64,000 bases of DNA from Gammaproteobacteria bacterium (lineage in GTDB: Bacteria > Pseudomonadota > Gammaproteobacteria > Steroidobacterales > Woeseiaceae). The position numbers and the translations under genes were made by a program. The notes under the pieces are model-generated. The model was given only the letters and a program-made list of their open reading frames with translations. It was not told the DNA's origin and did not search any database. The stretch covers positions 1 through 64,000 of the forward strand of contig JAADHU010000029.1 of NCBI GenBank assembly GCA_013151645.1, in the 5' to 3' direction. Shown here piece after piece: positions 8,468 through 17,457 of the stretch (positions within the stretch are counted from its first letter, which is position 1; every line of letters starts with the position of its first letter).

Positions 8468-11185
8468 ATGGTCGGCATTATGCAGAACCCATCAACAAAC
8501 AAACATCGAAGCGGTCACAGAACGAAGCCTCGCTACCTGCGCTGGTTCGTGCTGCTGGCCGGCCTCGGTGCGGTGAGCACCATCGCAATAACGGCCGCCG
8601 TGATCGGCGCCTATTATTACGTTGCACCCGAGCTGCCTGCGGCGGAGGCCATTCGAAATATTCCTTTGCAAATTCCGCTGAGAGTCTACAGCCGGGATGG
8701 CCGTCTTATTGAAGAAATCGGCGAGAGACGTCGTCTTCTGGTCACCTATGACGACATCCCTGCGCATGTCGTCAACGCATTCATCGCGGCGGAAGACCGG
8801 CGTTTCTTCGAACACCCCGGGGTCGACTACCAGGGCATTCTGCGCGCCGGTTTTCAACTCGTGATTTCCGGCGAGATCAAGAGCGGTGGCAGCACGCTGA
8901 CGCAACAGCTTGCACGGGACTATTTCTTGTCACGCGACGTGGACTTCACGCGAAAACTGCGTGAAGCATTTCTTGCTTACAAGATTGAGCAGGAATTCAG
9001 CAAGCCCGAAATCATGGCACTGTTCGTTAACAAGATGTTTTTCGGCCAACGTGCCTACGGCGTCGCCGCGGCGGCGCAGGTCTATTTCGGCAAGCCCCTC
9101 GCGGACATCAATGAGGCAGAAGCCGCCACCCTCGCCGGTATTCTGCCGTCGCCGTCCTTTTACAACCCGGTCCGCAGCCCGAAGAATGCACGTAAGCGGC
9201 GCGCCTATGTACTCGGCCGCATGCTTGACCTCAATTTTGTCGACCGCAAAACCTACGACCTGGCCATGGACTACCCGCTGGTGTCGCAGCTGCATGGTAC
9301 GGCCAACGAGTTGTCGGCTCCCTACGTCGCTGAAATGGTGCGTCGCGAAATGGTCAAGCGCTATGGCGAAGAAGATTACGACTCGGCCGGCTTCAATGTC
9401 GTCACCACGCTGGATTCAGACCTGCAACGCGGCGCCACCTATGCGCTGCGCAATGGGCTGCTGCAGTTCACGCGTCGCCGGGGGTTTCGCGGACCCATAG
9501 GATTGCTGGATGTCGAGCCGTCGGTATTCGATGCTCCCTTCGAAGACTGGCCTGAAGAAGTGCGTATTGCTCTCGGCGACTACGGCAACCCGGGAGGACT
9601 GGAGGTCGCGCTGATTACCGCGCTCAATGACGACAACTCCGCCACGATGATGCTGCAATCCGGCGAGCAGGCGATTCTTCCATGGCATGGGATCTCGTGG
9701 GCGAGACCCTTTATCGATGGCGAGACGCGCGGGCCGGCGCCGGAATCGGTTACCGATGTGCTGGCACCCGGAAATGTTGTTTACGTGATGCCGATTACGA
9801 TCGGCGGCTACGCTCTGGCGCAGTTACCGGAGGCACAGGGCGCCGTGGTATCCATGGACCCTTACGACGGGGCCATCACGAGTCTGGCGGGCGGCTTCGA
9901 TTTTTCGTTGAGCAAATTCAATCGAGTGACCCAGGCGGCGCGGCAACCCGGCTCCTCCTTCAAACCCTTTATTTATTCGGCCGCGCTTGAGCAAGGCAAT
10001 ACGGCCGCGACCATTTTGCTCGACGCGCCCGTGGTTATCCGCTCCTCGGAGCTTGAATCGGTCTGGCGGCCGGTCAATTACAGCGGGCGTTTTTATGGCG
10101 AGCAGCGTATGCGCGAAGCACTTGTCCGCTCGATGAATCTAGCCTCCGTCCGTCTGCTGCTGAACAAAACCGGCATCGGCAATACCGTCAGACATCTCGC
10201 GCCATTTGGTTTTGGCCCGGCGGCCCTGCCACGCAATGGCTCACTGGCACTGGGAGGAGGCAATGCGACGCCGCTGGACATGGCTCAGGCCTACGCTACG
10301 TTTGCCAATGGCGGATACGCCGTCAAGCCGTACGTCATCGATACCATAAGCGGTCCGGATGGTGAGATTCTCTATCGCGCAGAACCGATGGTCGCATGTC
10401 CACAATGCGAACCTGAAGCCGAGGTTGAACAGAAGACGCATGCTGCTGCACGACCATTGAGCGATCCGGCGGCCGCCAGGGCGATTGTTGAGAAAATCGC
10501 GGCGAAGATCGACTATTTACCCGATGAAATCGAGGAACCCGGGGTTACCAGGCGGTTGCGCGATGAAGCCCGACTTGCGCTCGAGCAGATGGCAGACATT
10601 GCTGACACCTACAAACCGGATGCGAAAGTTTCGCCCGAACTTTTCGCGGACGTCAAGCTCGCGCCGCGGGTCATTTCTGCACAAAATGCCTTCCTGATCC
10701 AGGACATGATGCGCGATGTCATCCGGCGTGGCACCGGCATACGGGCACGACAACTGGGGCGGCGCGATTTGTCCGGCAAGACGGGCACCTCCAACGATCG
10801 GCGCGACGCCTGGTTTACCGGCTTTCAGAGTGACCTGGTCGCGGTCGTGTGGGTTGGCTACGACGACTCCCGGCCATTGGGACCACGGGAGGAAGGCTCA
10901 CGAACGGCCCTGCCGATCTGGATTGAGTTCGCTCGCCGCGCGCTTGAGCATGTTCCTGAAAACCGAATGCCGATGCCGGCGGGTATCGTCACCGTGCGAA
11001 TTTCGAAAAGCACCGGTTGTCCGGCCAATTCGTCGACGGATATCGCAGACGTCATGTTCGAGGTTTTTCGCGAGGATCACGTACCCGTGTGTGAGTTCTC
11101 CGAAGATTTGCCGGAAATTTTCAACATCGATGACGACCCTTCACCCACCACCGATGAACCACAGGAAGAAGAAGCGCTTTTCTAG
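8468..11185 (+). CDS. mrcA: Penicillin-binding protein 1A (class A transglycosylase/transpeptidase)
   Basis: Bifunctional peptidoglycan synthase: polymerises lipid II glycan and cross-links stem peptides in the periplasm. It is 905 residues long. One N-terminal transmembrane helix (about 24-50) is followed by a GT51 domain with the catalytic-Glu motif AAEDRRFFEHPG and with GGSTLTQQLARD. An OB-like insert lies near 350-420. The transpeptidase has SSFK at about 495, SMN (VRSMNLASVRLL) and KTGTSNDRRDAW at about 770. ATG 8468 is chosen because GAGGGAA lies 11 bases upstream; ATG 8480 is in frame but farther from it. The acidic C-terminal tail (DDDPSPTTDEPQEEE) is variable in the family. Confidence 0.96.
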   Translation: MVGIMQNPSTNKHRSGHRTKPRYLRWFVLLAGLGAVSTIAITAAVIGAYYYVAPELPAAEAIRNIPLQIPLRVYSRDGRLIEEIGERRRLLVTYDDIPAHVVNAFIAAEDRRFFEHPGVDYQGILRAGFQLVISGEIKSGGSTLTQQLARDYFLSRDVDFTRKLREAFLAYKIEQEFSKPEIMALFVNKMFFGQRAYGVAAAAQVYFGKPLADINEAEAATLAGILPSPSFYNPVRSPKNARKRRAYVLGRMLDLNFVDRKTYDLAMDYPLVSQLHGTANELSAPYVAEMVRREMVKRYGEEDYDSAGFNVVTTLDSDLQRGATYALRNGLLQFTRRRGFRGPIGLLDVEPSVFDAPFEDWPEEVRIALGDYGNPGGLEVALITALNDDNSATMMLQSGEQAILPWHGISWARPFIDGETRGPAPESVTDVLAPGNVVYVMPITIGGYALAQLPEAQGAVVSMDPYDGAITSLAGGFDFSLSKFNRVTQAARQPGSSFKPFIYSAALEQGNTAATILLDAPVVIRSSELESVWRPVNYSGRFYGEQRMREALVRSMNLASVRLLLNKTGIGNTVRHLAPFGFGPAALPRNGSLALGGGNATPLDMAQAYATFANGGYAVKPYVIDTISGPDGEILYRAEPMVACPQCEPEAEVEQKTHAAARPLSDPAAARAIVEKIAAKIDYLPDEIEEPGVTRRLRDEARLALEQMADIADTYKPDAKVSPELFADVKLAPRVISAQNAFLIQDMMRDVIRRGTGIRARQLGRRDLSGKTGTSNDRRDAWFTGFQSDLVAVVWVGYDDSRPLGPREEGSRTALPIWIEFARRALEHVPENRMPMPAGIVTVRISKSTGCPANSSTDIADVMFEVFREDHVPVCEFSEDLPEIFNIDDDPSPTTDEPQEEEALF

Positions 11186-11193
11186 CCAGGACA

Positions 11194-11802
11194 ATGGGCC
11201 GAAAATCCGCAAGTTCCAATGATCGTGCCCGACTGATGCTGGCCCAGGAAGCCGCTCGAATTATTGTCGAGCACGGCATCGACGACTATCGGACCGCCAA
11301 GATAAAGGCCGCCGAGCGGCTCGGTTTAGCGAGCCGCGGTTCGTTACCCGGCAACAGTGAGATCGAACAGGCCTTGTCCGAACATCTGCAGTTGTTTCAC
11401 GGCGACTCACACTCAAAACTGTTGCAAAAACTACGCAGCGCCGCCCTGTCGGCAATGGAATTGTTATCGGCCTTCGAACCGCGCCTGGTTGGACCGGTGC
11501 TTAGCGGCACCGCGGCAACTTTCTCGACGGTTAACCTGCATGTTTTTTCAGACAGCGTAGAGGGCGTCGCAGAACGACTGCATCGGCAGCAGATTCCCAG
11601 CAAGCTCTATGAAAGGCAACTCAAGTGCCGCCCCGGGCCGTCAGATACTTTTGCCGGCTACCAATTCATGCATCAGGATGCCTCGATCGAGGCAACGGTA
11701 TTTCCCTTTGACGGTCTTCGTCAGGCACCGATCAGCGCGATCGATGGCAAACCGATGCGGCGCGCCGACGCGCGCACCGTACAGGCGATGCTGGTCAAAT
11801 AG
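11194..11802 (+). CDS. Conserved hypothetical protein downstream of mrcA
   Basis: I do not recognise a characterised family. The 202-residue cytoplasmic protein has no signal peptide or membrane segment. The N-terminal half is helical and basic (QEAARIIVEHGIDDYRTAKIKAAERLG). The C-terminal half has the pattern RLVGPVLSGTAATFSTVNLHVFSD, which loosely resembles the start of small nucleotidyltransferase-like folds, and ends PISAIDGKPMRRADARTV. It begins 8 bases after mrcA and is probably co-transcribed with it. Translation looks real (codon use like its neighbours, no frame disruption), but function is unknown. Confidence 0.7.
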   Translation: MGRKSASSNDRARLMLAQEAARIIVEHGIDDYRTAKIKAAERLGLASRGSLPGNSEIEQALSEHLQLFHGDSHSKLLQKLRSAALSAMELLSAFEPRLVGPVLSGTAATFSTVNLHVFSDSVEGVAERLHRQQIPSKLYERQLKCRPGPSDTFAGYQFMHQDASIEATVFPFDGLRQAPISAIDGKPMRRADARTVQAMLVK

Positions 11803-11808
11803 GCTTTT

Positions 11809-13104
11809 CTAGCGAGTGTCGATCGACGCGTAATCCCGCAGTCCCGGCCCCACGTAAAGCTGCCGTGGCCTGGCGATCTTGCCGTGCGGGTTGCGAATCA
11901 TTTCCCGCCAGTGGGCGACCCAGCCGACGGTCCGCCCGATCGCAAACATGACGGTAAACATCGAGGTCGGAATGCCGAGTGCCCGATAGATGATCCCGGA
12001 ATAAAAATCGACGTTCGGGTAGAGGTTTTTCTCAATGAAATATTCGTCCTTGAGCGCGACCTCCTCAAGCTCCAGCGCCAGGTCGAACAGCGGGGAACTC
12101 GTACGACCCACCTGTTTCAGCACGCGGTGGCACATCTCGCGGATAATCGTCGCGCGTGGATCGAAATTCTTGTAAACGCGGTGACCGAAACCCATCAACC
12201 GGAACGGATCGTCCTTGTCCTTGGCCTTGTCAATGTATTTCTTGATGTTCCGGGTGTCGCCGATCTCTGCCAGCATTTCGAGAACCGCTTCATTCGCGCC
12301 GCCGTGTGCCGGACCCCACAGTGCGGCAATACCCGCGGCAATCGCCGAATAGGGGTTCGCGCCTGAACTGCCGGCCATGCGAACGGTCGAGGTTGAACAA
12401 TTCTGCTCATGGTCGGCGTGCAGGATAAACAGCAAGTCAAACGCCTCTGCCGCAACCGGGTCGATCTCGTAGTCCTCTGCGGGCACGGCAAACAACATGT
12501 GCAACAGATTGTCGCAATAGCCGAGATCGTTACGCGGATAGACGAACGGCTGGCCGGCGTTAAGCTTGTAGGCGGCCGCCGCAATTGTCGGCAGCTTGGC
12601 GAGAATGCGATGCGTAAACACTTCGCGCGCTCGCGGGTCATTGACGTCCATCGTGTCGTGGTAATAAGCCGACATGGAACCAACGACGGCCGACAGCATG
12701 GCCATCGGATGCGCATTGTAACGGAAGCCGGTGAAGAAGCGCAGCATGCCTTCGTTCAGCATGGAATGGCGCGTGATTGAGGAGGAGAACGCCTCCAGCT
12801 CATCCGTGGTCGGCAATTCACCGTAGAGCAACAGGTAGGAAACCTCGATGAAGTTCGAGTGCTTGGCCAGCTGCTCCACCGGGTATCCACGATACAGGAG
12901 CACGCCTTTGTCGCCATCGATGAAGGTAATCTCGCTATCGCAGCTACCCGTTGCGACGAACCCCGGATCGTAGGTGAACACGCCGAGGTCCCGGTTCAAA
13001 CGGCCGATATCGAGTACATCCGGTCCCAGCGTCCCGTGGCGTACGGGCAAGTCCATGGATTTGGAGCCGTCGGCGTTCGTCAGCGTGTAGGTGTCGTTGC
13101 TCAT
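11809..13104 (-). CDS. gltA: Citrate synthase (type II, hexameric form)
   Basis: Condenses acetyl-CoA and oxaloacetate to citrate, entering the TCA cycle. It is 431 residues and collinear with E. coli GltA: the N-terminal beta domain ([19 protein letters not shown]), active-site [10 protein letters not shown], and [14 protein letters not shown] with catalytic His and Asp near the C-terminal third. The N-terminal domain is the one that carries NADH regulation in gammaproteobacterial type II enzymes. I start at ATG 13104: AAGG lies 6 bases upstream of it but abuts the ATG at 13110. It converges with the upstream hypothetical gene at 6 bases. Confidence 0.97.
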   Translation of the reverse strand: MSNDTYTLTNADGSKSMDLPVRHGTLGPDVLDIGRLNRDLGVFTYDPGFVATGSCDSEITFIDGDKGVLLYRGYPVEQLAKHSNFIEVSYLLLYGELPTTDELEAFSSSITRHSMLNEGMLRFFTGFRYNAHPMAMLSAVVGSMSAYYHDTMDVNDPRAREVFTHRILAKLPTIAAAAYKLNAGQPFVYPRNDLGYCDNLLHMLFAVPAEDYEIDPVAAEAFDLLFILHADHEQNCSTSTVRMAGSSGANPYSAIAAGIAALWGPAHGGANEAVLEMLAEIGDTRNIKKYIDKAKDKDDPFRLMGFGHRVYKNFDPRATIIREMCHRVLKQVGRTSSPLFDLALELEEVALKDEYFIEKNLYPNVDFYSGIIYRALGIPTSMFTVMFAIGRTVGWVAHWREMIRNPHGKIARPRQLYVGPGLRDYASIDTR

Positions 13105-13161
13105 GTTCATCCTTAAATCAAATACCTGCCATTTCTAACCGCCGCAAAATCCTGGCGGCGC

Positions 13162-13208
13162 GGCAGCAAGGCGCCTGGTGGAACAGGTGGCTGTCGCAAA
13201 TTGCTGCC
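13162..13208 (-). other. Hairpin in the gltA leader
   Basis: GGCAGCAA (13162-13169) is exactly complementary to TTGCTGCC (13201-13208), and the loop holds a smaller CCTG/CAGG hairpin. It lies about 60 bases upstream of the gltA start on the transcribed strand and could be a leader structure; no known riboswitch is recognised. Confidence 0.3.
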
Positions 13209-13372
13209 GACACGCCCACAAGCGCCCGTCGGCAACAAGACATGGTGCCGTAAGCCGGGTAATCAGGCAAATGGGATCGCGTTTTTTCGCGCACCCGTTG
13301 CAACGGACGCAACACGCGTTACCTGGCTTGCGCCGCTACTGCACAGTACCGTCGGTGTAGCGTATCGCAGCC

Positions 13373-13576
13373 TTAACTCATCCCGTACTTGCGACGGAAC
13401 TTGTCAACACGACCACCGGAATCAATGGTCTTCTGCTTGCCGGTATAAAAGGGATGGCACGCCGCGCAGACTTCGACGGTCAGATCTTCGCCGAGCGTCG
13501 ATCGCGTGGTGAATTCATTGCCACAACTACAGGTGACTTTGAGTTCGGCGTAGTTGGGATGGATATCGGCTTTCAT
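13373..13576 (-). CDS. rpmE: 50S ribosomal protein L31 (zinc-binding form)
   Basis: Ribosomal large-subunit protein. At 67 residues it matches RpmE exactly. It keeps the zinc ligands of the C+ form, Cys in CSCGNEF and [12 protein letters not shown], unlike the zinc-free YkgM/RpmE2 type. It starts at ATG 13576 with GGAG 7 bases upstream; the frame remains open 5' but that extension is not homologous. It is monocistronic, with its own promoter. Confidence 0.97.
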   Translation of the reverse strand: MKADIHPNYAELKVTCSCGNEFTTRSTLGEDLTVEVCAACHPFYTGKQKTIDSGGRVDKFRRKYGMS

Positions 13577-13616
13577 TTTGATTCTCCGGCAGGCCGGCCA
13601 CTTGAAAAGGGCGCGT

Positions 13617-13645
13617 AGCATATAGGGAAGCAGGAGCCGCCGCAA
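13617..13645 (-). promoter_or_regulatory. Candidate sigma70 promoter for rpmE
   Basis: On the minus strand TTGCGG (13645-13640) and TATGCT (13622-13617) are 17 bases apart. The transcript would start about 35 bases before the rpmE ATG. The DnaA-box cluster begins about 23 bases upstream of this -35. Confidence 0.45.
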
Positions 13646-13667
13646 GCCCCGCCGCGCGGCCGAAAAC

Positions 13668-13702
13668 TTATCCACAAAAGCTGTGGATAACATTGTGGAT
13701 GA
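13668..13702. promoter_or_regulatory. Cluster of three DnaA boxes
   Basis: A perfect DnaA box TTATCCACA at 13668-13676 is followed after 5 bases by its exact inverse TGTGGATAA at 13682-13690. A third box with one mismatch (TGTGGATGA) is at 13694-13702. The two perfect boxes form a palindrome that could also fold as a hairpin. No other perfect boxes were noticed elsewhere in the window. Confidence 0.6.
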
Positions 13703-13923
13703 AAATTGTGTGGGTGGGCTAAGTGGGGGTTTTTAAAGCATCATTATTAAAATGTCTATTTTATGTCCAAAATGAGAAATACTTTAAATTCAAATAGTTA
13801 CAAGCACTACTGGACGGACAAGCTGACGTATGGCGCTTAATACCCGGAAAAAATAGGATTACCTCCTTCCTTGTGCATAACGGCACCTCGTTCATCCATC
13901 CCGCCGGGTACGCGATCGCCGCG

Positions 13924-15099
13924 CTAAAGCGGTGCTCGCGAGGGCAGAAACTGCTCCTGCAAGTCGTTCAGAAAGCGCAGTCCCAGGTCGGTTGGTTGCC
14001 AGGACTCATCACCGGTTTGCTGCAGCAAACCCTTTTCCCGGCACGTCTCCAGGCGATCAGACAGATCCGCCGAGCCAATTCCGGTGCGCGCCTCGAACGC
14101 AGCGGTCGTAAAACCCTGCGGCAGGCGCAGCACATTGAGCATGTATTCGAAGACGATGTCCTCGCGATTCAGCGGTGGCGGCCTGGGCGCGGCCGTATCG
14201 ACGATGCCCTCCATGTACGCCAACGGGTGTGCCGGCTTTCGATACCGTCGTATTGCGCCCTGTGAATCCGTTATTTTGCCATGCGCACCGGCGCCAACCG
14301 CGATGTAATCCCCGAACAGCCAGTAGTTGAGGTTATGGCGGCACGCAAAGCCCGGTTTCGAGAAGGCCGAAATTTCGTATCGCGTGTAGCCGGCGGCCTC
14401 GAGGACAGCATGGCAAGCCTCCTGCATCTCGAACGCCGTATCGTCATCGGGCAGGTCCTGCGGAGGTCGCCGGTGAAAGACCGTATTCGGTTCCAGCGTC
14501 AGGTGGTAATACGACAGGTGCCGGGGATCCAGGGTCAGTGCTTTGTTTAAATCCGTCAAGGCCATCGCCAGCGTCTGCCCCGGCAATCCGTACATCAGGT
14601 CAATATTGATGCTATCGAACGCGGCCGCCGTTGCCTCGGCAAACGCATCGATAATTTCGCCCGGTCCGTGAATCCGTCCGAGTTGGCGCAGCGAATCCGC
14701 AGAGAAGCTTTGGGCTCCCAGTGACAAACGATTCACGCCGGCCGCCCGATAAGCCGACAGGGATCCGTACTCGACAGTGCCCGGATTCGCCTCCATGGTA
14801 ATTTCGGCATCGTCGGCAACGTCGAATACGCCGTGGGCCGCGTCCAGTATCTCCGCAATCTCCGCCGGACTGAACAGACTGGGCGTACCGCCACCGACGA
14901 AGATCGTCTGGACACGTCGGCCGTGAGCGTGTCGCACCTCCGCGGCCAGATCAGCCTTGATTGCCTGGACATATCGTTGCCGCGGCGGGGCGTCGCCCGC
15001 CTTGTGGGAATTGAAATCGCAATACGGGCATTTGGCGACGCACCATGGCAAGTGCACGTACAGCGACAACGGCGGTAAGGCAGCGTCAATCGCGTTCAC
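13924..15099 (-). CDS. hemW: Radical SAM heme chaperone HemW
   Basis: Radical SAM protein of the HemN family that handles heme rather than oxidising coproporphyrinogen. The 4Fe-4S motif is CVAKCPYCDF (CxxxCxxC) near residue 19. GGGTPSLF and the HemW-distinguishing HNLNYWLFGDY follow. Its 391 residues fit HemW rather than the longer HemN. Translation starts at GTG 15099, overlapping the rdgB stop as GTGA, so the two are probably coupled. Older annotations call this family oxygen-independent coproporphyrinogen oxidase. Confidence 0.93.
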   Translation of the reverse strand: MNAIDAALPPLSLYVHLPWCVAKCPYCDFNSHKAGDAPPRQRYVQAIKADLAAEVRHAHGRRVQTIFVGGGTPSLFSPAEIAEILDAAHGVFDVADDAEITMEANPGTVEYGSLSAYRAAGVNRLSLGAQSFSADSLRQLGRIHGPGEIIDAFAEATAAAFDSINIDLMYGLPGQTLAMALTDLNKALTLDPRHLSYYHLTLEPNTVFHRRPPQDLPDDDTAFEMQEACHAVLEAAGYTRYEISAFSKPGFACRHNLNYWLFGDYIAVGAGAHGKITDSQGAIRRYRKPAHPLAYMEGIVDTAAPRPPPLNREDIVFEYMLNVLRLPQGFTTAAFEARTGIGSADLSDRLETCREKGLLQQTGDESWQPTDLGLRFLNDLQEQFLPSRAPL

Positions 15100-15713
15100 A
15101 CGCTACCGCCGGACACACCCCAATCGGCCAGAATCAGGTGACACAGCTCACGAACCGCGTTGCCCCGGTGACTGCGTGTATTCTTCTCGGCTGCGGTCAT
15201 TTCGGCACTGCAGCGATTGAGTTTCGGGTCGTAGAAGACCGGGTCGTAGCCGAAGCCAGCAGAACCCTGCTGTTGCGTGGCTATTTCACCGTACCAGCGA
15301 CCCTGCGCGATGAGCGGCTGCTCGTCCCCGGCGTGACGGACAAAAACGGCCGCACAATGAAAATGTGCGCTTCGCTCGGTGACGTCGCGTAACGCGTCGA
15401 GGAGCTTGTCGATGTTGTCCTGGTCCGTCGCCTGCAAACCGGCAAAACGCGCGGAGTGTATGCCTGGGCGACCCTGCAGGGCATCGACCACCAAACCCGA
15501 ATCGTCAGCCATCGCGGGCAGGCCGGTCTGTTCGGCCGCGTTGCGCGCTTTTTGCAACGCGTTCTCGACGAAGGTGTCGCCCGTTTCCTCGGCCGGAACT
15601 ACGTCGAGCATTGACTGCGCGATAACGGCAACACCCGTATCGGCCAGCAGCTGCTCGATTTCCCGCAACTTGCCGGTATTGCCGGTCGCCATCACAATTT
15701 TTCGTTTCGCCAT
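15096..15713 (-). CDS. rdgB: XTP/dITP diphosphatase (RdgB/HAM1 family)
   Basis: Removes non-canonical purine nucleotides (dITP, XTP) from the pool by pyrophosphohydrolysis. It is 205 residues with the family hallmark IVMATGNTGKLREIEQLL at the N-terminus, DDSGLVVDALQGRPGIHSARFAG in the middle, and GFGYDPVFYDP. ATG 15713 is preferred; an in-frame GTG two codons upstream is less well placed. It lies between rph and hemW, a common order. Confidence 0.95.
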   Translation of the reverse strand: MAKRKIVMATGNTGKLREIEQLLADTGVAVIAQSMLDVVPAEETGDTFVENALQKARNAAEQTGLPAMADDSGLVVDALQGRPGIHSARFAGLQATDQDNIDKLLDALRDVTERSAHFHCAAVFVRHAGDEQPLIAQGRWYGEIATQQQGSAGFGYDPVFYDPKLNRCSAEMTAAEKNTRSHRGNAVRELCHLILADWGVSGGSV

Positions 15714-15743
15714 ATTCACCGTCCCGGGAAACCGCCTGTCGGG

Positions 15744-16466
15744 CTAGGTCTCACTCTGCAGCACGGCGTCCTGTGCTGCGATGATTTCCCGGATACCGGC
15801 ATCCGCAAGCGCCAGCATGGCGTCAAATTCCACTCGGCTAAACGCGTGGCCTTCCGCCGTTCCCTGCACTTCGACGAAATGTCCGGCTTCGTTCATAACG
15901 ACATTCATGTCGGTTTCGGCCTGGGAGTCTTCGGCGTAGTCAAGATCGAGAACCGGAGCACCATCGAAAATACCCACGGAAACCGCTGCGATTTGTCCGA
16001 GTATCGGGTTGACCTTGATTTTTTTCGCCTCGAGGAGCCGACTCATCGCAATACGCAAAGCGACGTAAGCACCGCTGATCGCGGCCGTTCGCGTGCCGCC
16101 ATCTGCCTGCAAAACGTCGCAATCCAGGGTCACGGTACGCTCGCCCAGAGCCTCAAGATCCGTCACCGCCCGCAACGACCGGCCAATCAACCGCTGGATT
16201 TCCTGCGTTCGTCCGCTTTGCTTGCCGCGCGCCGCTTCACGTCCGGAGCGAGTATGCGTCGACCGCGGCAGCATGCCGTATTCGCCGGTCACCCAGCCGC
16301 GCCGCTCACCGCGCATCCACGGCGGCACTCGCGATTCAACACTCGCGTTGCAGAGCACGCGTGTATCGCCAAACTCCACCAACACGCTACCCTCCGCATG
16401 CCGGGTAAAATCGGTCACAAAACGAACCGTGCGCAGTTCATTCGCCTGACGGCCACTTGGGCGCAT
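15744..16466 (-). CDS. rph: Ribonuclease PH
   Basis: Phosphorolytic 3'-to-5' exoribonuclease that trims tRNA precursors. It is full length at 240 residues, starting [12 protein letters not shown], with the phosphate-binding and catalytic segments [36 protein letters not shown] and [14 protein letters not shown], and [18 protein letters not shown]. Unlike laboratory K-12 E. coli, the C-terminus is not frameshifted. Confidence 0.97.
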   Translation of the reverse strand: MRPSGRQANELRTVRFVTDFTRHAEGSVLVEFGDTRVLCNASVESRVPPWMRGERRGWVTGEYGMLPRSTHTRSGREAARGKQSGRTQEIQRLIGRSLRAVTDLEALGERTVTLDCDVLQADGGTRTAAISGAYVALRIAMSRLLEAKKIKVNPILGQIAAVSVGIFDGAPVLDLDYAEDSQAETDMNVVMNEAGHFVEVQGTAEGHAFSRVEFDAMLALADAGIREIIAAQDAVLQSET

Positions 16467-16514
16467 AATATTCTCCTAAAGATTTCTCGCCACGCGCCGA
16501 GCGCACGTGACTTG

Positions 16515-17261
16515 TTATGCTCCGATCCAGCGCAGTGCGGTAGCGGTCGTATTATCGCTGTACGGCGAATTGGTCTTCAATGCTTTCAGGCTGATCGCCT
16601 TCAGGTTTTCGGCCAGGGAGTCATCGGCCCGGGTTGTCGTCTGTGCGATTTCCGGGTCGGACGCGCCGGACCACAGACCATCGCTGCAAGCCAGCAACAC
16701 ATCGCCCGTCTGCAACGGCTTGCGTCCGGTGATGCTCATGTCCGGCACCGGTGCGTCACCGCCAATGCAGCACTCAACAAAGTTGCGCATCGGGTGGTCG
16801 AGCGCCTCTTCTTCGCTGATCGCACCTTCCTGAATCAGCACTTCCACATGACTGTGGTCTCGTGAGCGCGCGACCAACCCGCCACTGCGCAACTGGTATA
16901 TGCGGCTGTCGCCAACGTGCGCCCAGAAAGAACCACCATCCTGAATCAGGCACACCGCACACGTCGCCCGCGGTCGAAAGTCGACGGCCACATCGGCGCC
17001 GAGGTGCACCACCTCATCATGCGCCGCTGCCAGTGCCGCGTATAGAAACCCCTGCGGATCGAGCAGCGGCAATTGTGCCGACGTAAACAGGTCCTGCACG
17101 ACCTTGAGGCCCGTTTCAGCGGCGCGTGCGCCATCGGAATGCCCGCCCATGCCGTCGAACACCAGCATCAGCACCGCTTCTTCAGCAACCACCACGGCGG
17201 CCCGGTCCTGGTTGTCCTGACGATCGCCGACCGCGGACACTTTGGCGTATTCGATTTCCAT
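16515..17261 (-). CDS. PP2C-type serine/threonine phosphatase
   Basis: A metal-dependent protein phosphatase of the PPM family, probably cytoplasmic (no signal or membrane helix). Of 248 residues, it shows GDRQDNQDRAAV near the N-terminus, VFDGMGGHSDG with metal-binding Asp residues, WAHVGDSRIYQLRSGGL, and the C-terminal LLACSDGLW and SDNTTATAL. It is divergent from yicC. No kinase is adjacent, so its substrate is not indicated; a partner Hanks-type kinase may lie elsewhere. Confidence 0.9.
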   Translation of the reverse strand: MEIEYAKVSAVGDRQDNQDRAAVVVAEEAVLMLVFDGMGGHSDGARAAETGLKVVQDLFTSAQLPLLDPQGFLYAALAAAHDEVVHLGADVAVDFRPRATCAVCLIQDGGSFWAHVGDSRIYQLRSGGLVARSRDHSHVEVLIQEGAISEEEALDHPMRNFVECCIGGDAPVPDMSITGRKPLQTGDVLLACSDGLWSGASDPEIAQTTTRADDSLAENLKAISLKALKTNSPYSDNTTATALRWIGA

Positions 17262-17457
17262 GTTTTGGTCCAGCTTCCTGAATAATTATCGTGCTGGATT
17301 GGCTGTAACAGGCCAACCCGGCTTAGAATTATCGTCCTGACTCTCAAACACGCAAATTCAGTCGACGTTTTGTGTAGTCTGCCGCGCACGATCACATCGC
17401 GTTGTTCAGCCTGACGCCGGAAGCGGCTTTGCGGCGCGATATATACAGGGGTTTCGA

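Larger units (their letters stand above)
13577..13923. promoter_or_regulatory. rpmE upstream region (347 bp), AT-rich with DnaA boxes
   Basis: There is no convincing gene. Moving away from rpmE it holds a sigma70 promoter, a cluster of DnaA-box-like nonamers, a G-rich run (13710-13729) and then about 80 bases of strongly AT-rich sequence (13730-13805), which stands out against the GC-rich surroundings. The remainder to hemW is unremarkable. Confidence 0.5.

Noticed and set aside
8161-8502. 113-codon minus-strand frame between pilM and mrcA
   Set aside because: It overlaps the mrcA start and promoter candidate, and its product has no recognisable features.
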